A DNA stretch of 23,751 nucleotides from SAR116 cluster bacterium (GTDB lineage: Bacteria > Pseudomonadota > Alphaproteobacteria > Puniceispirillales > UBA1172). Numbering within the stretch: the first letter of the stretch is position 1; each line of letters starts with the position of its first letter. Below the pieces are notes generated by a model. The model did no database searches. It saw nothing but the letters and a program-made list of their open reading frames with translations, and had not been told where the DNA came from. The DNA is taken from positions 13,297 through 37,047 of the forward strand of contig NZIT01000065.1 in the NCBI GenBank assembly GCA_002691725.1. Reading direction: 5' to 3'. The position numbers and the translations under genes were made by a program. Positions 1 through 7,476 of the stretch are shown here, in pieces.

Positions 1-117
1 GTTGTTAACCTCTTTGAGCTTGAGTTCCTGACTGTCTACAACACGGAACTGAAAGGCGCATATGGCTCTGCCATGGGTGCATATGGGTCATTCAGAGAAG
101 CTTGGCTTGAAGACTAA
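1..117 (+). CDS. C-terminal end of an ABC solute-binding protein (family 5), partial
   Basis: Frame 1 is open from the window edge to a TAA at 115-117 and encodes 38 residues ending in AYGSFREAWLED. The aromatic/acidic C-terminus resembles the end of family-5 (peptide/opine/nickel-type) periplasmic binding proteins. The two permeases and the fused ATPase that follow on the same strand are exactly the partners such a protein needs, so it probably delivers substrate to that importer. Only the tail is present, so the family call leans on context. A strong terminator hairpin follows directly. Confidence 0.6.
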   Translation, partial: VVNLFELEFLTVYNTELKGAYGSAMGAYGSFREAWLED

Positions 118-127
118 AACATAGTGT

Positions 128-166
128 TATCGAGCCAGTGTGATGCTGGCTCGATATTTTTGTTTT
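128..166 (+). terminator. Rho-independent terminator after the binding-protein gene
   Basis: An 11-bp perfect stem (128-138 pairing with 146-156, left arm TATCGAGCCAG) with a 7-nt loop is followed by a T-rich run (TTTTTGTTTT). It sits 11 nt after the binding-protein stop and 54 nt before the first permease start. In ABC operons such hairpins often act as partial terminators or 3'-end stabilisers so that the binding protein is made in excess over the membrane parts; that role is inferred. Confidence 0.85.
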
Positions 167-219
167 GTATAAATGATGATTTGAAGCTTCTAAAATAACA
201 TCAGTGGTAATAATCGATT

Positions 220-1206
220 ATGACGCGCTCCAGCAAAATCTTTAGATTTGTTTTAAAACGACTGCTTCAAGGCATTCCGATTATCCTTGCCATTGTCATT
301 ATCAATTTCTTCTTACTTAATATGGCAGATGGTGACGCGGTTGACGTTCTGGCTGGCGAAGCAGGCTCGGCAACACCGGAATATATGGCAGAGTTAAGAG
401 CTAAGTTTGGCCTTGATCAACCCTTGCCGGTACAGCTCTTGGTCTATTTGAAAAATGTTGTTGTGCTTGATCTCGGATATTCCTTCCGCCATGACATGCC
501 TGTTAGTGAGCTGATTGTTGACCGTTTCTGGCCAACTGCATTATTGATGGTCAGCACAATTTTATTGGCTGTTGGCTTTGGCATTTTGCTAGGTCTGCTC
601 GCCGCCATGCGCCTTAATACATGGAAGGACGCGGTCATCACCGTGTTTGCTCTGATCACTTATGCGACCCCATTATTCTGGGTGGGTTTGATGATGATTG
701 TTGTGTTTTCCCTTAACCTGGGCTGGTTTCCGACAAGCGGAATGGAAAATGTCGCGGCATTTTACGAAGGCTGGGATAGGGTCAAAGATATTGCTGTTCA
801 TCTTGTCTTGCCAACCATTACGTTGTCGCTGTTTTATCTAGCGCTTTATACACGCATGATGCGCGCCTCAATGCTTGAACAATATGGTCAGGATTATGTG
901 ATCACGGCTCGTGCTAAAGGGCTAACCGAGCGCCGAATTACTTTTGTTCATGTCTTGCGCAATGCTCTCTTGCCTGTGGTGACGATGGCAGGGGTGCAGG
1001 TTGGTGCGTTGATTGGTGGGTCGGTGATTGTTGAGTCTGTTTTTGCGTGGCCGGGGCTGGGTATGCTGGCCTTTGAATCGCTTTTTGCTCGTGATCTCAA
1101 TCTTCTGCTTGGGATTTTTCTCTTATCTTCTGTTCTTGTTATCGTCGTTAATTTGATTGTTGATATTATTTATAGTTTGCTTGATCCAAGAATAGAGGTG
1201 TCCTAA
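220..1206 (+). CDS. ABC transporter permease, DppB/OppB type
   Basis: Inner-membrane channel subunit of an oligopeptide/dipeptide-type importer (328 aa, normal for DppB). A first membrane segment lies at about residues 16-36 and is followed by a periplasmic region containing GLDQPLPVQ. More hydrophobic segments lie at about 108-130, 140-166, 195-212, 250-275 and 296-320. The ATPase-contacting EAA-type loop is at about 225-253 (DYVITARAKGL onward), and the C-terminus LLDPRI is typical of the family. The start ATG has only a weak ribosome site upstream. The next permease begins 2 nt after this stop, so the two are co-translated. Transport of peptides, opines or related amides is possible; the substrate cannot be read from this subunit. 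Confidence 0.93.
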   Translation: MTRSSKIFRFVLKRLLQGIPIILAIVIINFFLLNMADGDAVDVLAGEAGSATPEYMAELRAKFGLDQPLPVQLLVYLKNVVVLDLGYSFRHDMPVSELIVDRFWPTALLMVSTILLAVGFGILLGLLAAMRLNTWKDAVITVFALITYATPLFWVGLMMIVVFSLNLGWFPTSGMENVAAFYEGWDRVKDIAVHLVLPTITLSLFYLALYTRMMRASMLEQYGQDYVITARAKGLTERRITFVHVLRNALLPVVTMAGVQVGALIGGSVIVESVFAWPGLGMLAFESLFARDLNLLLGIFLLSSVLVIVVNLIVDIIYSLLDPRIEVS

Positions 1207-1208
1207 TC

Positions 1209-2042
1209 ATGCTGGCATTTTGGCATAGGTATAAGAGAAACCGCTCTGCTGTGTTTGGCTTGGTCGTCATTGTTCTCGTTGTCTTGATGGCGGCAACCGC
1301 AGATTTTCTCTATCCATTTGACCCTTTCCGATTGGCAGGTAAGCCATTATCTGCGCCGGGAACAAATGGCTTTCTGCTCGGCAGTGATTCTCTCGGCCGT
1401 GATGTTGCCGCTGGCATTGTTCATGGGGCTAAGACCAGCCTCTTAATTGGTCTCATTGCTACTCTTGTTGCGGTGTTTATTGGTATCCTGTTTGGGGCAT
1501 TGTCGGGATATTACGGCGGCCAGCTTGATAATATGCTGATGCGGATCACTGAGATTTTTCAGACAATCCCGTCATTTATTTTTGCTATTCTGCTGGTTGC
1601 TATTCTCAAGCCGTCAATTTACAGCGTTGTCATTGCCATATCTGTGGTGTCGTGGCCGGGGGTGGCGCGGCTGGTACGGGGTGAGTTTTTGTCATTGAAA
1701 AGCCGTGAGTTTGTGCAAGCCTGCCATACTCTAGGTATGAGTGATTTGCGGATCATGTTGCGTGAGATTCTGCCAAATTGTCTGAGCCCGATCATCGTCA
1801 TTGGCTCACTTATGGTGGCGACAGCGATTTTGATTGAAAGTGGTTTGTCGTTTTTAGGCTTGGGTGATCCCAATATCATGAGTTGGGGATTTCAAATTGG
1901 TGCTGGCCGAACGATGTTGCGTTCAGCTTGGTGGGTATGTACTTTTCCGGGCGTTGCCATTCTTATCACAGTATTAGCTATCAACTTGGTTGGCGAAGGC
2001 TTAAATGATGCGTTAAACCCACGTTTAAGAGAGAGAAATTGA
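1209..2042 (+). CDS. ABC transporter permease, DppC/OppC type
   Basis: Second channel subunit of the same importer, 277 aa. It has the short cytoplasmic N-terminus, one membrane segment at about 14-32, the family signature LGSDSLGRDV at 57-66, and an EAA loop at about 166-197 (REFVQACHTLGMSDLRIM) that docks on the ATPase. Further hydrophobic helices lie at about 77-100, 120-150, 190-215 and 240-265. A GAGGTG ribosome site ends about 8 nt before the ATG. The stop codon TGA overlaps the TTG start of the ATPase gene (TTGA, 2039-2042), so the operon is tightly coupled. Confidence 0.93.
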   Translation: MLAFWHRYKRNRSAVFGLVVIVLVVLMAATADFLYPFDPFRLAGKPLSAPGTNGFLLGSDSLGRDVAAGIVHGAKTSLLIGLIATLVAVFIGILFGALSGYYGGQLDNMLMRITEIFQTIPSFIFAILLVAILKPSIYSVVIAISVVSWPGVARLVRGEFLSLKSREFVQACHTLGMSDLRIMLREILPNCLSPIIVIGSLMVATAILIESGLSFLGLGDPNIMSWGFQIGAGRTMLRSAWWVCTFPGVAILITVLAINLVGEGLNDALNPRLRERN

Positions 2043-3754
2043 AACAAAAGCTTCTTGATATCAGTGACCTTTATATTGAGCTTCCCGAAGGATCGGATCG
2101 CCAATATGCTATTCAAAACGTTGACCTTGAGCTCAAGCAAGGGGAGACGTTATGTGTTGTTGGCGAGAGTGGCTCAGGTAAGTCGCTGACGGCGCGCGCT
2201 ATTATGGGGCTTTTGCCAGAGCCACATGTGCGGGTCTCAAATGGTGAGATTATTTTTAATGGCGAGGATATCACGAAAGTCAGCTATGAGCGGCTTCGTG
2301 ATTTGCGCGGCAGTGAAATATCAATGATTTTTCAAGAGCCTATGACAGCATTAAATCCGGTGATGTCTATTGGCGTGCAAATTGATGAGATTTTTCGCTA
2401 TCATGTCAGCATGTCTAAGGCTGAACGCCAGAAACGAGCAATAGAATTACTTGCTGATGTTAATCTGCCTAACCCTGCACAAATTATGAATACCTATCCC
2501 CATGAATTATCTGGTGGGCAAAGACAGCGCGCCATGATTGCTATGGCACTGGCGCTGAAACCGCAAATCCTCATCGCTGATGAGCCGACAACAGCCCTTG
2601 ATGTGACAACACAAGCGCAAATTCTAAAGCTGATCAAGGATATGCAAACCGTCTATGATACGGGTGTTTTGTTTATCACGCATGATTTTGGTGTTGTTGC
2701 TGATATTGCTGACCGGGTTGCTGTGATGCAACATGGAATTGTTGTGGAAAGCGGCACGGTTAAACAGGTTCTCAATAATCCTGAACATCCCTATACCAAG
2801 GCGTTGATTAGCGCGGTGCCAAGCCTGACCCCACGAAAGGCGAAAACGATATCAAAAGAAAAAGTGCTTGAGGTCAAAGATGTTTACAAGACCTTTGGCG
2901 GTGGCCGAGGATTGTTTGGTTTTGGCAAGCCTTTGCGTCAGGTTGATGCTTTGAAAAATGTCACTCTTGATCTTTATAATGGAGAAACTCTTGGTGTGGT
3001 TGGCGAAAGCGGCTCCGGCAAGTCAACGCTTGCCCGCTGTATTATCCGTCTGATGGATACAGATGCCGGCGCCATTACCATTGAAGGTACACAGATAAAT
3101 ATGCTTAAACGCAAAGCCATGCGGACATGGCGCAATAAAATTCAGATGGTGTTTCAAGACCCATTTGCCTCGCTCAATCCACGCATAAGGGTTGGCGATA
3201 TTATTGCGCAAGGTCCAATTACTCAAGGTGTTGCTCGTGAAGATGCGTTAAAAAGAGCGCGTGAATTGATATCTATTGTTGGTCTTGATGACAGATCATT
3301 TGATCGTTATCCGCATGAGTTTTCTGGCGGCCAGCGTCAGCGCATAGGCATTGCCCGATCATTAGCCTTGAGGCCAGAAATTCTGATTGCTGATGAGCCG
3401 GTTTCCGCCTTGGACGTTTCTATTCAGTCGCAGATTCTTGATTTGCTAGATGATATTCGTGAACAGATGAAATTATCAATGATCTTTATCACTCATGATC
3501 TGCGGGTTGCCGCGCAAGTTTGTGACAGAATGGCGGTGATGCAATATGGCGAAGTGGTCGAGGTCGGCAAGACCAAAGATATTTTTGCCAATCCGCAGCA
3601 TAACTACACCATTGATTTGTTGTCTGCTGTTCCTGGAAAAGACTGGAAAGGCATTTCATCTGCTGGCAGTGCTGGCAAAGCCAAATCCAAAGCAAAACCG
3701 AAAAGCAAAAGCCCAAGCAGAAGCAAAAGCCCAAGCAAAAGCAAAATGTCTTAA
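2039..3754 (+). CDS. Fused dipeptide-type ABC ATPase (DppD-DppF in one chain) with basic Ser/Lys tail
   Basis: A 571-aa protein carrying two complete nucleotide-binding domains. Domain 1 has Walker A GESGSGKS at 42-49, signature LSGGQ at 157-161, Walker B ILIADE at 177-182 and H-loop His215. Domain 2 has Walker A at 322-329, signature FSGGQ at 428-432, Walker B ILIADE at 447-452 and the THD H-loop near 485-487. Each domain ends with the oligopeptide-type NP(E/Q)H..YT element, at 248-253 and 518-524. It energises the adjacent permease pair. It starts with TTG overlapping the previous stop. The last ~30 residues (from about 542) are an unusual low-complexity tail rich in Lys, Ser and Pro, encoded partly by an 18-bp tandem duplication. 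Fused ATPases of this layout are common in proteobacteria (GsiA/YejF-like); the tail is not a normal part of the family. Confidence 0.93.
   Translation: MKQKLLDISDLYIELPEGSDRQYAIQNVDLELKQGETLCVVGESGSGKSLTARAIMGLLPEPHVRVSNGEIIFNGEDITKVSYERLRDLRGSEISMIFQEPMTALNPVMSIGVQIDEIFRYHVSMSKAERQKRAIELLADVNLPNPAQIMNTYPHELSGGQRQRAMIAMALALKPQILIADEPTTALDVTTQAQILKLIKDMQTVYDTGVLFITHDFGVVADIADRVAVMQHGIVVESGTVKQVLNNPEHPYTKALISAVPSLTPRKAKTISKEKVLEVKDVYKTFGGGRGLFGFGKPLRQVDALKNVTLDLYNGETLGVVGESGSGKSTLARCIIRLMDTDAGAITIEGTQINMLKRKAMRTWRNKIQMVFQDPFASLNPRIRVGDIIAQGPITQGVAREDALKRARELISIVGLDDRSFDRYPHEFSGGQRQRIGIARSLALRPEILIADEPVSALDVSIQSQILDLLDDIREQMKLSMIFITHDLRVAAQVCDRMAVMQYGEVVEVGKTKDIFANPQHNYTIDLLSAVPGKDWKGISSAGSAGKAKSKAKPKSKSPSRSKSPSKSKMS
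3703..3738 (+). repeat. 18-bp tandem duplication in the 3' end of the fused ATPase gene
   Basis: Two adjacent 18-bp units, 3703-3720 (AAGCAAAAGCCCAAGCAG) and 3721-3738 (AAGCAAAAGCCCAAGCAA), differ at one base. They lie in a wider AAGC/AAAGC-rich stretch from about 3676 to 3747 and encode a repeated Ser-Lys-Ser-Pro-Ser-Lys/Arg pattern in frame. Confidence 0.9.
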
Positions 3755-3781
3755 TTCATTATCCGATTAGCAGGTCGTTCT

Positions 3782-5164
3782 ATGACACATCCATTAGGGA
3801 CTATTGCATCATTATCGAAAGCTTATGCAGATGGCGCCTTAACCGCAGAAGCAGCAGTAGCGGCGCATCTGGATCAGATAAATAAATATGATACGACATT
3901 AGGCGCCTATCAGTCGGTCTTTGCTGATAACGCTATGCAAATGGCAAGCGCAACAGACAAAGCGATAAGAGCAGGATACCGGCTTGGCCCTTTGCATGGC
4001 ATTCCATTTGCCCTGAAAGATATCTATCATCTTGCTGGCACGGTTTGCACTAATGGTGCCAAGCCTTTTGTGGAACATAAATCCACCATAACAGGGACGG
4101 TTGTGAAGCGTCTTATTGCGGCTGGTGGAATCATCCTTGGTAAATCTAAAACGGTTGAACATGCCTTTGGCGGCTGGGGCACTAATCAACAGATGGGAAC
4201 ACCGTGGAATCCCTGGGATATGAAGGATCACCGTATTCCGGGCGGCTCATCCTCTGGATCAGCGGTCGCAACAGCGGCGGCCATGGCGGTTTGCGGTATA
4301 GGCTCGGATACAGGCGGTTCAGTCAGACTTCCTGCCGGGTTTTGCGGCCTGACAGGGCTCAAGGTGACCGAAGCGCAATTGCCTTGTGATGGCATTATGC
4401 CATTGTCGCAAACATTGGATACACCGGGGCCAATCACGCAGACAGTCACAGATGCGATCATCCTTTATGAGGTGATGCGAGGCCGCACCGGTGCTGATAT
4501 TGATGCTGATATAAGCTCTGATCAGGGGCTGTTTGGGGACGCTGGCAAAGGCGTGAAGGGGCTTCATATTGGCGCCATAGATGATCAGGAAAGAGCGCTT
4601 TGTGCGCCTGAGATTCTGGCTGAATATGATCGTGTCTGTCATATATTGAAGCAACTCGGCGCCACCATAGAAGTCATTTCAACGCCGATGAGTTATACCG
4701 AATGTGCTGATCTGAATGGTCAGATAACAGCCATTGAAGCCTATCATAATCACGGCGCGTTATATGATGATCTTAGCGCGCCACTAGATGAAGATGTTCG
4801 CAAGCGGGTCTTGTCAGGCAAAGCAAGACTTGCCGATGACTATATCAATTTGCTGAAAAATCGACAGCAACATATCGCTATGTGGTTATCATCCATGGCG
4901 CAATTTGATGCTCTGGTGACGCCATCCATCGCAACGACAGCGTTAAAAATTGATGATGCTGATCAAGATACTACGCCCGGGCATTTTACCCGTCCATTTA
5001 ATTATCTGGGGACATGTGGGTTAAGTCTGCCAACAGGTCTGTCTGATGCCGGGCTACCATTCTCTCTGCAAATTATAGCGAAACCGCATGATGAGGCGAT
5101 GTGTATTCGGATTGGACAGAGTGTTGAGGCGGCGGTCAAACCGATCGGCAGACCAAGCCTGTAA
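3782..5164 (+). CDS. Amidase-signature family hydrolase
   Basis: A 460-aa amidase-signature enzyme that hydrolyses a carboxamide (R-CO-NH2 or R-CO-NHR) to acid and amine. The Ser-cisSer-Lys triad is visible: Lys79 in GIPFALKD, Ser156 in the GGSSSGS motif at 154-160, and nucleophile Ser180 in GSDTGGSVRLP. No signal peptide is evident, so it should be cytoplasmic. It starts 27 nt after the fused ATPase, with a weak AGGT ribosome site, and probably closes the importer operon, suggesting that the imported compound is an amide. It is not obviously GatA, since no GatB/GatC is nearby. Allophanate-hydrolase-like or generic amidase activity cannot be separated by reading. The convergent neighbour ends only 16 nt away and no clear terminator lies between them. 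Confidence 0.9.
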   Translation: MTHPLGTIASLSKAYADGALTAEAAVAAHLDQINKYDTTLGAYQSVFADNAMQMASATDKAIRAGYRLGPLHGIPFALKDIYHLAGTVCTNGAKPFVEHKSTITGTVVKRLIAAGGIILGKSKTVEHAFGGWGTNQQMGTPWNPWDMKDHRIPGGSSSGSAVATAAAMAVCGIGSDTGGSVRLPAGFCGLTGLKVTEAQLPCDGIMPLSQTLDTPGPITQTVTDAIILYEVMRGRTGADIDADISSDQGLFGDAGKGVKGLHIGAIDDQERALCAPEILAEYDRVCHILKQLGATIEVISTPMSYTECADLNGQITAIEAYHNHGALYDDLSAPLDEDVRKRVLSGKARLADDYINLLKNRQQHIAMWLSSMAQFDALVTPSIATTALKIDDADQDTTPGHFTRPFNYLGTCGLSLPTGLSDAGLPFSLQIIAKPHDEAMCIRIGQSVEAAVKPIGRPSL

Positions 5165-5180
5165 AATCAATTGATAATAG

Positions 5181-7301
5181 TTATTCGGTAAATCGCTTAA
5201 CGACATTAAACAGCAGCCGTGACACATCATTGTCAAAATCATTCCAAGGCAGGCTTCCGCAAAAGGTGATTGATCCTGTTGAAAATACTTGCCCGCCAGC
5301 GGCAGTCTTAAAATAAATCATATCAGCGCGTTTGGCATCATTCTCACTGCCGCCAGACAGATTGGTCAAATGGGTCAGATGTTCTTCCGGCACAAGCATG
5401 AACTCATTTGCAAATGACTGCGCCAGCACAGTTATGTTATGGCTGTCTTCGAGGGACGGATCAACACGGTCTAATTCAAAGCCTGCGGCGCCATTGCCGC
5501 TAAAACCGAAATCGCCAATATTGTCACTTTCCAAGCCGTCAAAAAGCCAGTCAAAATCAGCATCAAAGCAAGTCCGTTTATAGGGATGGCCGTCAAACAC
5601 GCCTTGTGCAGTAAAGCCGATGCCAACAAGCTGTTGTGGAGGCCGCCCATTGCGCCGCCATAATCCCCCATATGAGCCATCAAAACTATGATAATATTCA
5701 CCAGGTTTTGATGCCCATGCCCGCAGCCCGTCTTCGGCTCGCCTGATTTCCAATAAGTCAGGATCATCCTGATGGCGAACGATTTTCCAGTAAAATCCAT
5801 TGCCGCCAAGATAGAGCAAATTGCCCCCCTGATCCCGATATTGCATTAACGCATTAAGCATGTGCTGTGTGTGGTATTCAGGGTGGGTGCCAGTGGCGAC
5901 AGCAGCATATCCAGCGATTGCCGCAAGCCCTTCACGATCAAGCTCATCATCGGTAATAATATCGTAATCAATATTGTTTTTATGAAGCCAGGAAATGAGA
6001 TGGCTGTCAGCTTGAAAATGCCTCAGCCCTGAACATTCCGCATCACCAAAAGTGATATAGCCGGGACGCAAATTGAACAGAGGTCTTTTATGCGAAGCGT
6101 GGCAAATCCCGCACCCATCAGGATGATTATTATAGGTCGAAAGCCCATATTCCCGATGCTTGGCAGGGTTATGCGGATATGCTCCCCAATCCGCGATACG
6201 CTTAAGCCAGCCATCATGAAAGTCAGGGCGCGCATGATTACCATAAATGGCATAGGTAAAGGTCGAGACCAATACACATAGTTTAGCGGTTGGTTTTGCT
6301 TTCGGCGCGCAAACAAAAAACGGCATGGCATCTTCATAACCATCAGCGCGGATTCGCATCACATAAATCCCTGATGCCATATCTTTGGGGATAGCGAATG
6401 AGAAGCTGCCTTGCCAGTTAAAATCATAAATGTCATCATCATGAAAATGAATAGCAGCATAATGCTCCGGGCAATGCTTCCAGCTAAACTCACTAGCATC
6501 CCAAAGGCTTCCGCATACTCCGCGAGTCGGCGCGTTCACCAATATGAGCGTCTGGTCGTCATTGGCGCTGATACTTGGCACCTTAAGGGAGGTCATGTTA
6601 TCGGCCAGATTCCATTCGGCAAAGATATCATCATCTATGATGATTGAGGGATGTTCAATTCTGCCATTGAAATGATGGTGAGGGTGCTGGTCTGCCCTGT
6701 CTGACGGCTGCAACCGGGCGGCAATAGTAAGAACATCATTAAGCGATATCGTATCTGCTGGCCAATCGAATTCACCGAATATGGACTCAGGATCTGGCGC
6801 ATTCGCGCTATCAATTGCCAGATGCATTTGCCCGGATATTTTGATTTCCGCCGTGATTTTATGCCATTTGCCAATATGAAGGGGGTGCTGCGATGCTATG
6901 CTATCTTTGCCATATCGTAAATTAAACTGACCCTTGGCATCAATGCCAAGCCATAGCATGCCGATAGACAAGATTGTTTGATCTGCCCCGGTCAGATGAG
7001 TTGGCATCACGGTCACAGAAAGGCTGATGTGATCGGTAATGTGTTGCCGTAAGGCGGAGGCTGTCCTGGCGAAGGAGCCGGGAAAAAACTCTTGCTTTCC
7101 TATGTTAAAATCTTGCGGCGGGAAAAGAGCATCACAATTGGTTTCAACAATGCCCATGCCAGCAGGATTAGGGTCAGCAGAAATTGAGCGCGTAAGGCGA
7201 GCAGAAACATTCTGATTGGTTTCATTGGAGATATGAAAACAAATCGTATCACCCGGACGGACAGACAGTCTGTCTGAGTAGCCAATACATTTTACACTCA
7301 T
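5181..7301 (-). CDS. N,N-dimethylformamidase large (beta) subunit-like protein
   Basis: Preferred start is the ATG at 7301 (706 aa): the protein then begins MSVKCIGYSDRLSVRPGD, the normal family N-terminus, with AAGGGTGAG just upstream. An in-frame ATG at 7406 adds 35 unlikely residues and lies upstream of a -10 box. The N-terminal third looks like a beta-sandwich/lectin-like region (about 75-235). The C-terminal half carries the catalytic domain, with STFTYAIYGNH near 346-356, STYNNHPDG near 388-396 and THPEYHT near 472-478. From memory of the Paracoccus enzyme, iron is held by two Tyr and one Glu; Tyr353, Tyr390 and Glu475 (with His473) are the candidates here. Family members hydrolyse N-substituted formamides to amine plus formate. 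The usual small alpha subunit is not in the window, so the true substrate may differ. Confidence 0.82.
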   Translation of the reverse strand: MSVKCIGYSDRLSVRPGDTICFHISNETNQNVSARLTRSISADPNPAGMGIVETNCDALFPPQDFNIGKQEFFPGSFARTASALRQHITDHISLSVTVMPTHLTGADQTILSIGMLWLGIDAKGQFNLRYGKDSIASQHPLHIGKWHKITAEIKISGQMHLAIDSANAPDPESIFGEFDWPADTISLNDVLTIAARLQPSDRADQHPHHHFNGRIEHPSIIIDDDIFAEWNLADNMTSLKVPSISANDDQTLILVNAPTRGVCGSLWDASEFSWKHCPEHYAAIHFHDDDIYDFNWQGSFSFAIPKDMASGIYVMRIRADGYEDAMPFFVCAPKAKPTAKLCVLVSTFTYAIYGNHARPDFHDGWLKRIADWGAYPHNPAKHREYGLSTYNNHPDGCGICHASHKRPLFNLRPGYITFGDAECSGLRHFQADSHLISWLHKNNIDYDIITDDELDREGLAAIAGYAAVATGTHPEYHTQHMLNALMQYRDQGGNLLYLGGNGFYWKIVRHQDDPDLLEIRRAEDGLRAWASKPGEYYHSFDGSYGGLWRRNGRPPQQLVGIGFTAQGVFDGHPYKRTCFDADFDWLFDGLESDNIGDFGFSGNGAAGFELDRVDPSLEDSHNITVLAQSFANEFMLVPEEHLTHLTNLSGGSENDAKRADMIYFKTAAGGQVFSTGSITFCGSLPWNDFDNDVSRLLFNVVKRFTE

Positions 7302-7368
7302 ATGTCTCACCCTTACTACCTGATCGTTCCAGCACCAGTCTTTGATTAGAGATAAAATGGTAGAGGGA

Positions 7369-7374
7369 ATTATA
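7369..7374 (-). promoter_or_regulatory. Candidate -10 box for the dimethylformamidase-like gene
   Basis: Read on the minus strand this is a perfect TATAAT. It would start transcription near 7362, leaving a leader of about 60 nt before the ATG at 7301 and excluding the longer start at 7406. No good -35 is visible 16-18 nt upstream, so the promoter is tentative. Confidence 0.35.
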
Positions 7375-7395
7375 GTGTGAGTAAATATTATCTTA

Positions 7396-7425
7396 GTGAC
7401 AGGCATGATTATTTCACGACATAAT
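7396..7425 (+). promoter_or_regulatory. Candidate sigma-70 promoter for the aminotransferase gene
   Basis: GTGACA at 7396-7401 and CATAAT at 7420-7425 are separated by 18 nt, a reasonable match to -35/-10 elements. The predicted start is about 40 nt ahead of the coding region and lies back-to-back with the candidate promoter of the divergent dimethylformamidase-like gene. Confidence 0.4.
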
Positions 7426-7455
7426 TGGCTGTCTTAAACCGGAGGCAAGAAAGAC

Positions 7456-7476
7456 ATGCAGGAGAGACATAAATGA
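7456..7476 (+). other. Six-codon mini-ORF overlapping the aminotransferase start
   Basis: ATG at 7456 is preceded by the best ribosome site in this gap (GGAGG, 7441-7445, 10-nt spacer). It reads MQERHK and stops at TGA 7474-7476, overlapping the ATG at 7473 as ATGA. It could couple translation of the aminotransferase to a leader peptide, or simply be chance; the GGAGA at 7461-7465 can serve the main start directly. Confidence 0.3.

Noticed and set aside
3782..5164. GatA subunit of Glu-tRNA(Gln) amidotransferase
   Set aside because: Shares the amidase signature only; no gatB/gatC nearby, and the position in an importer operon favours a catabolic amidase.
5332..6647. Plus-strand open frames antisense to the dimethylformamidase-like gene
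   Set aside because: They shadow a long gene with clear family motifs; their residue composition is repetitive and lacks motifs.
7302..7406. 35-residue N-terminal extension of the dimethylformamidase-like protein
   Set aside because: Not family-like, lies upstream of a perfect minus-strand TATAAT at 7374-7369, and the ATG at 7301 has a better ribosome site.
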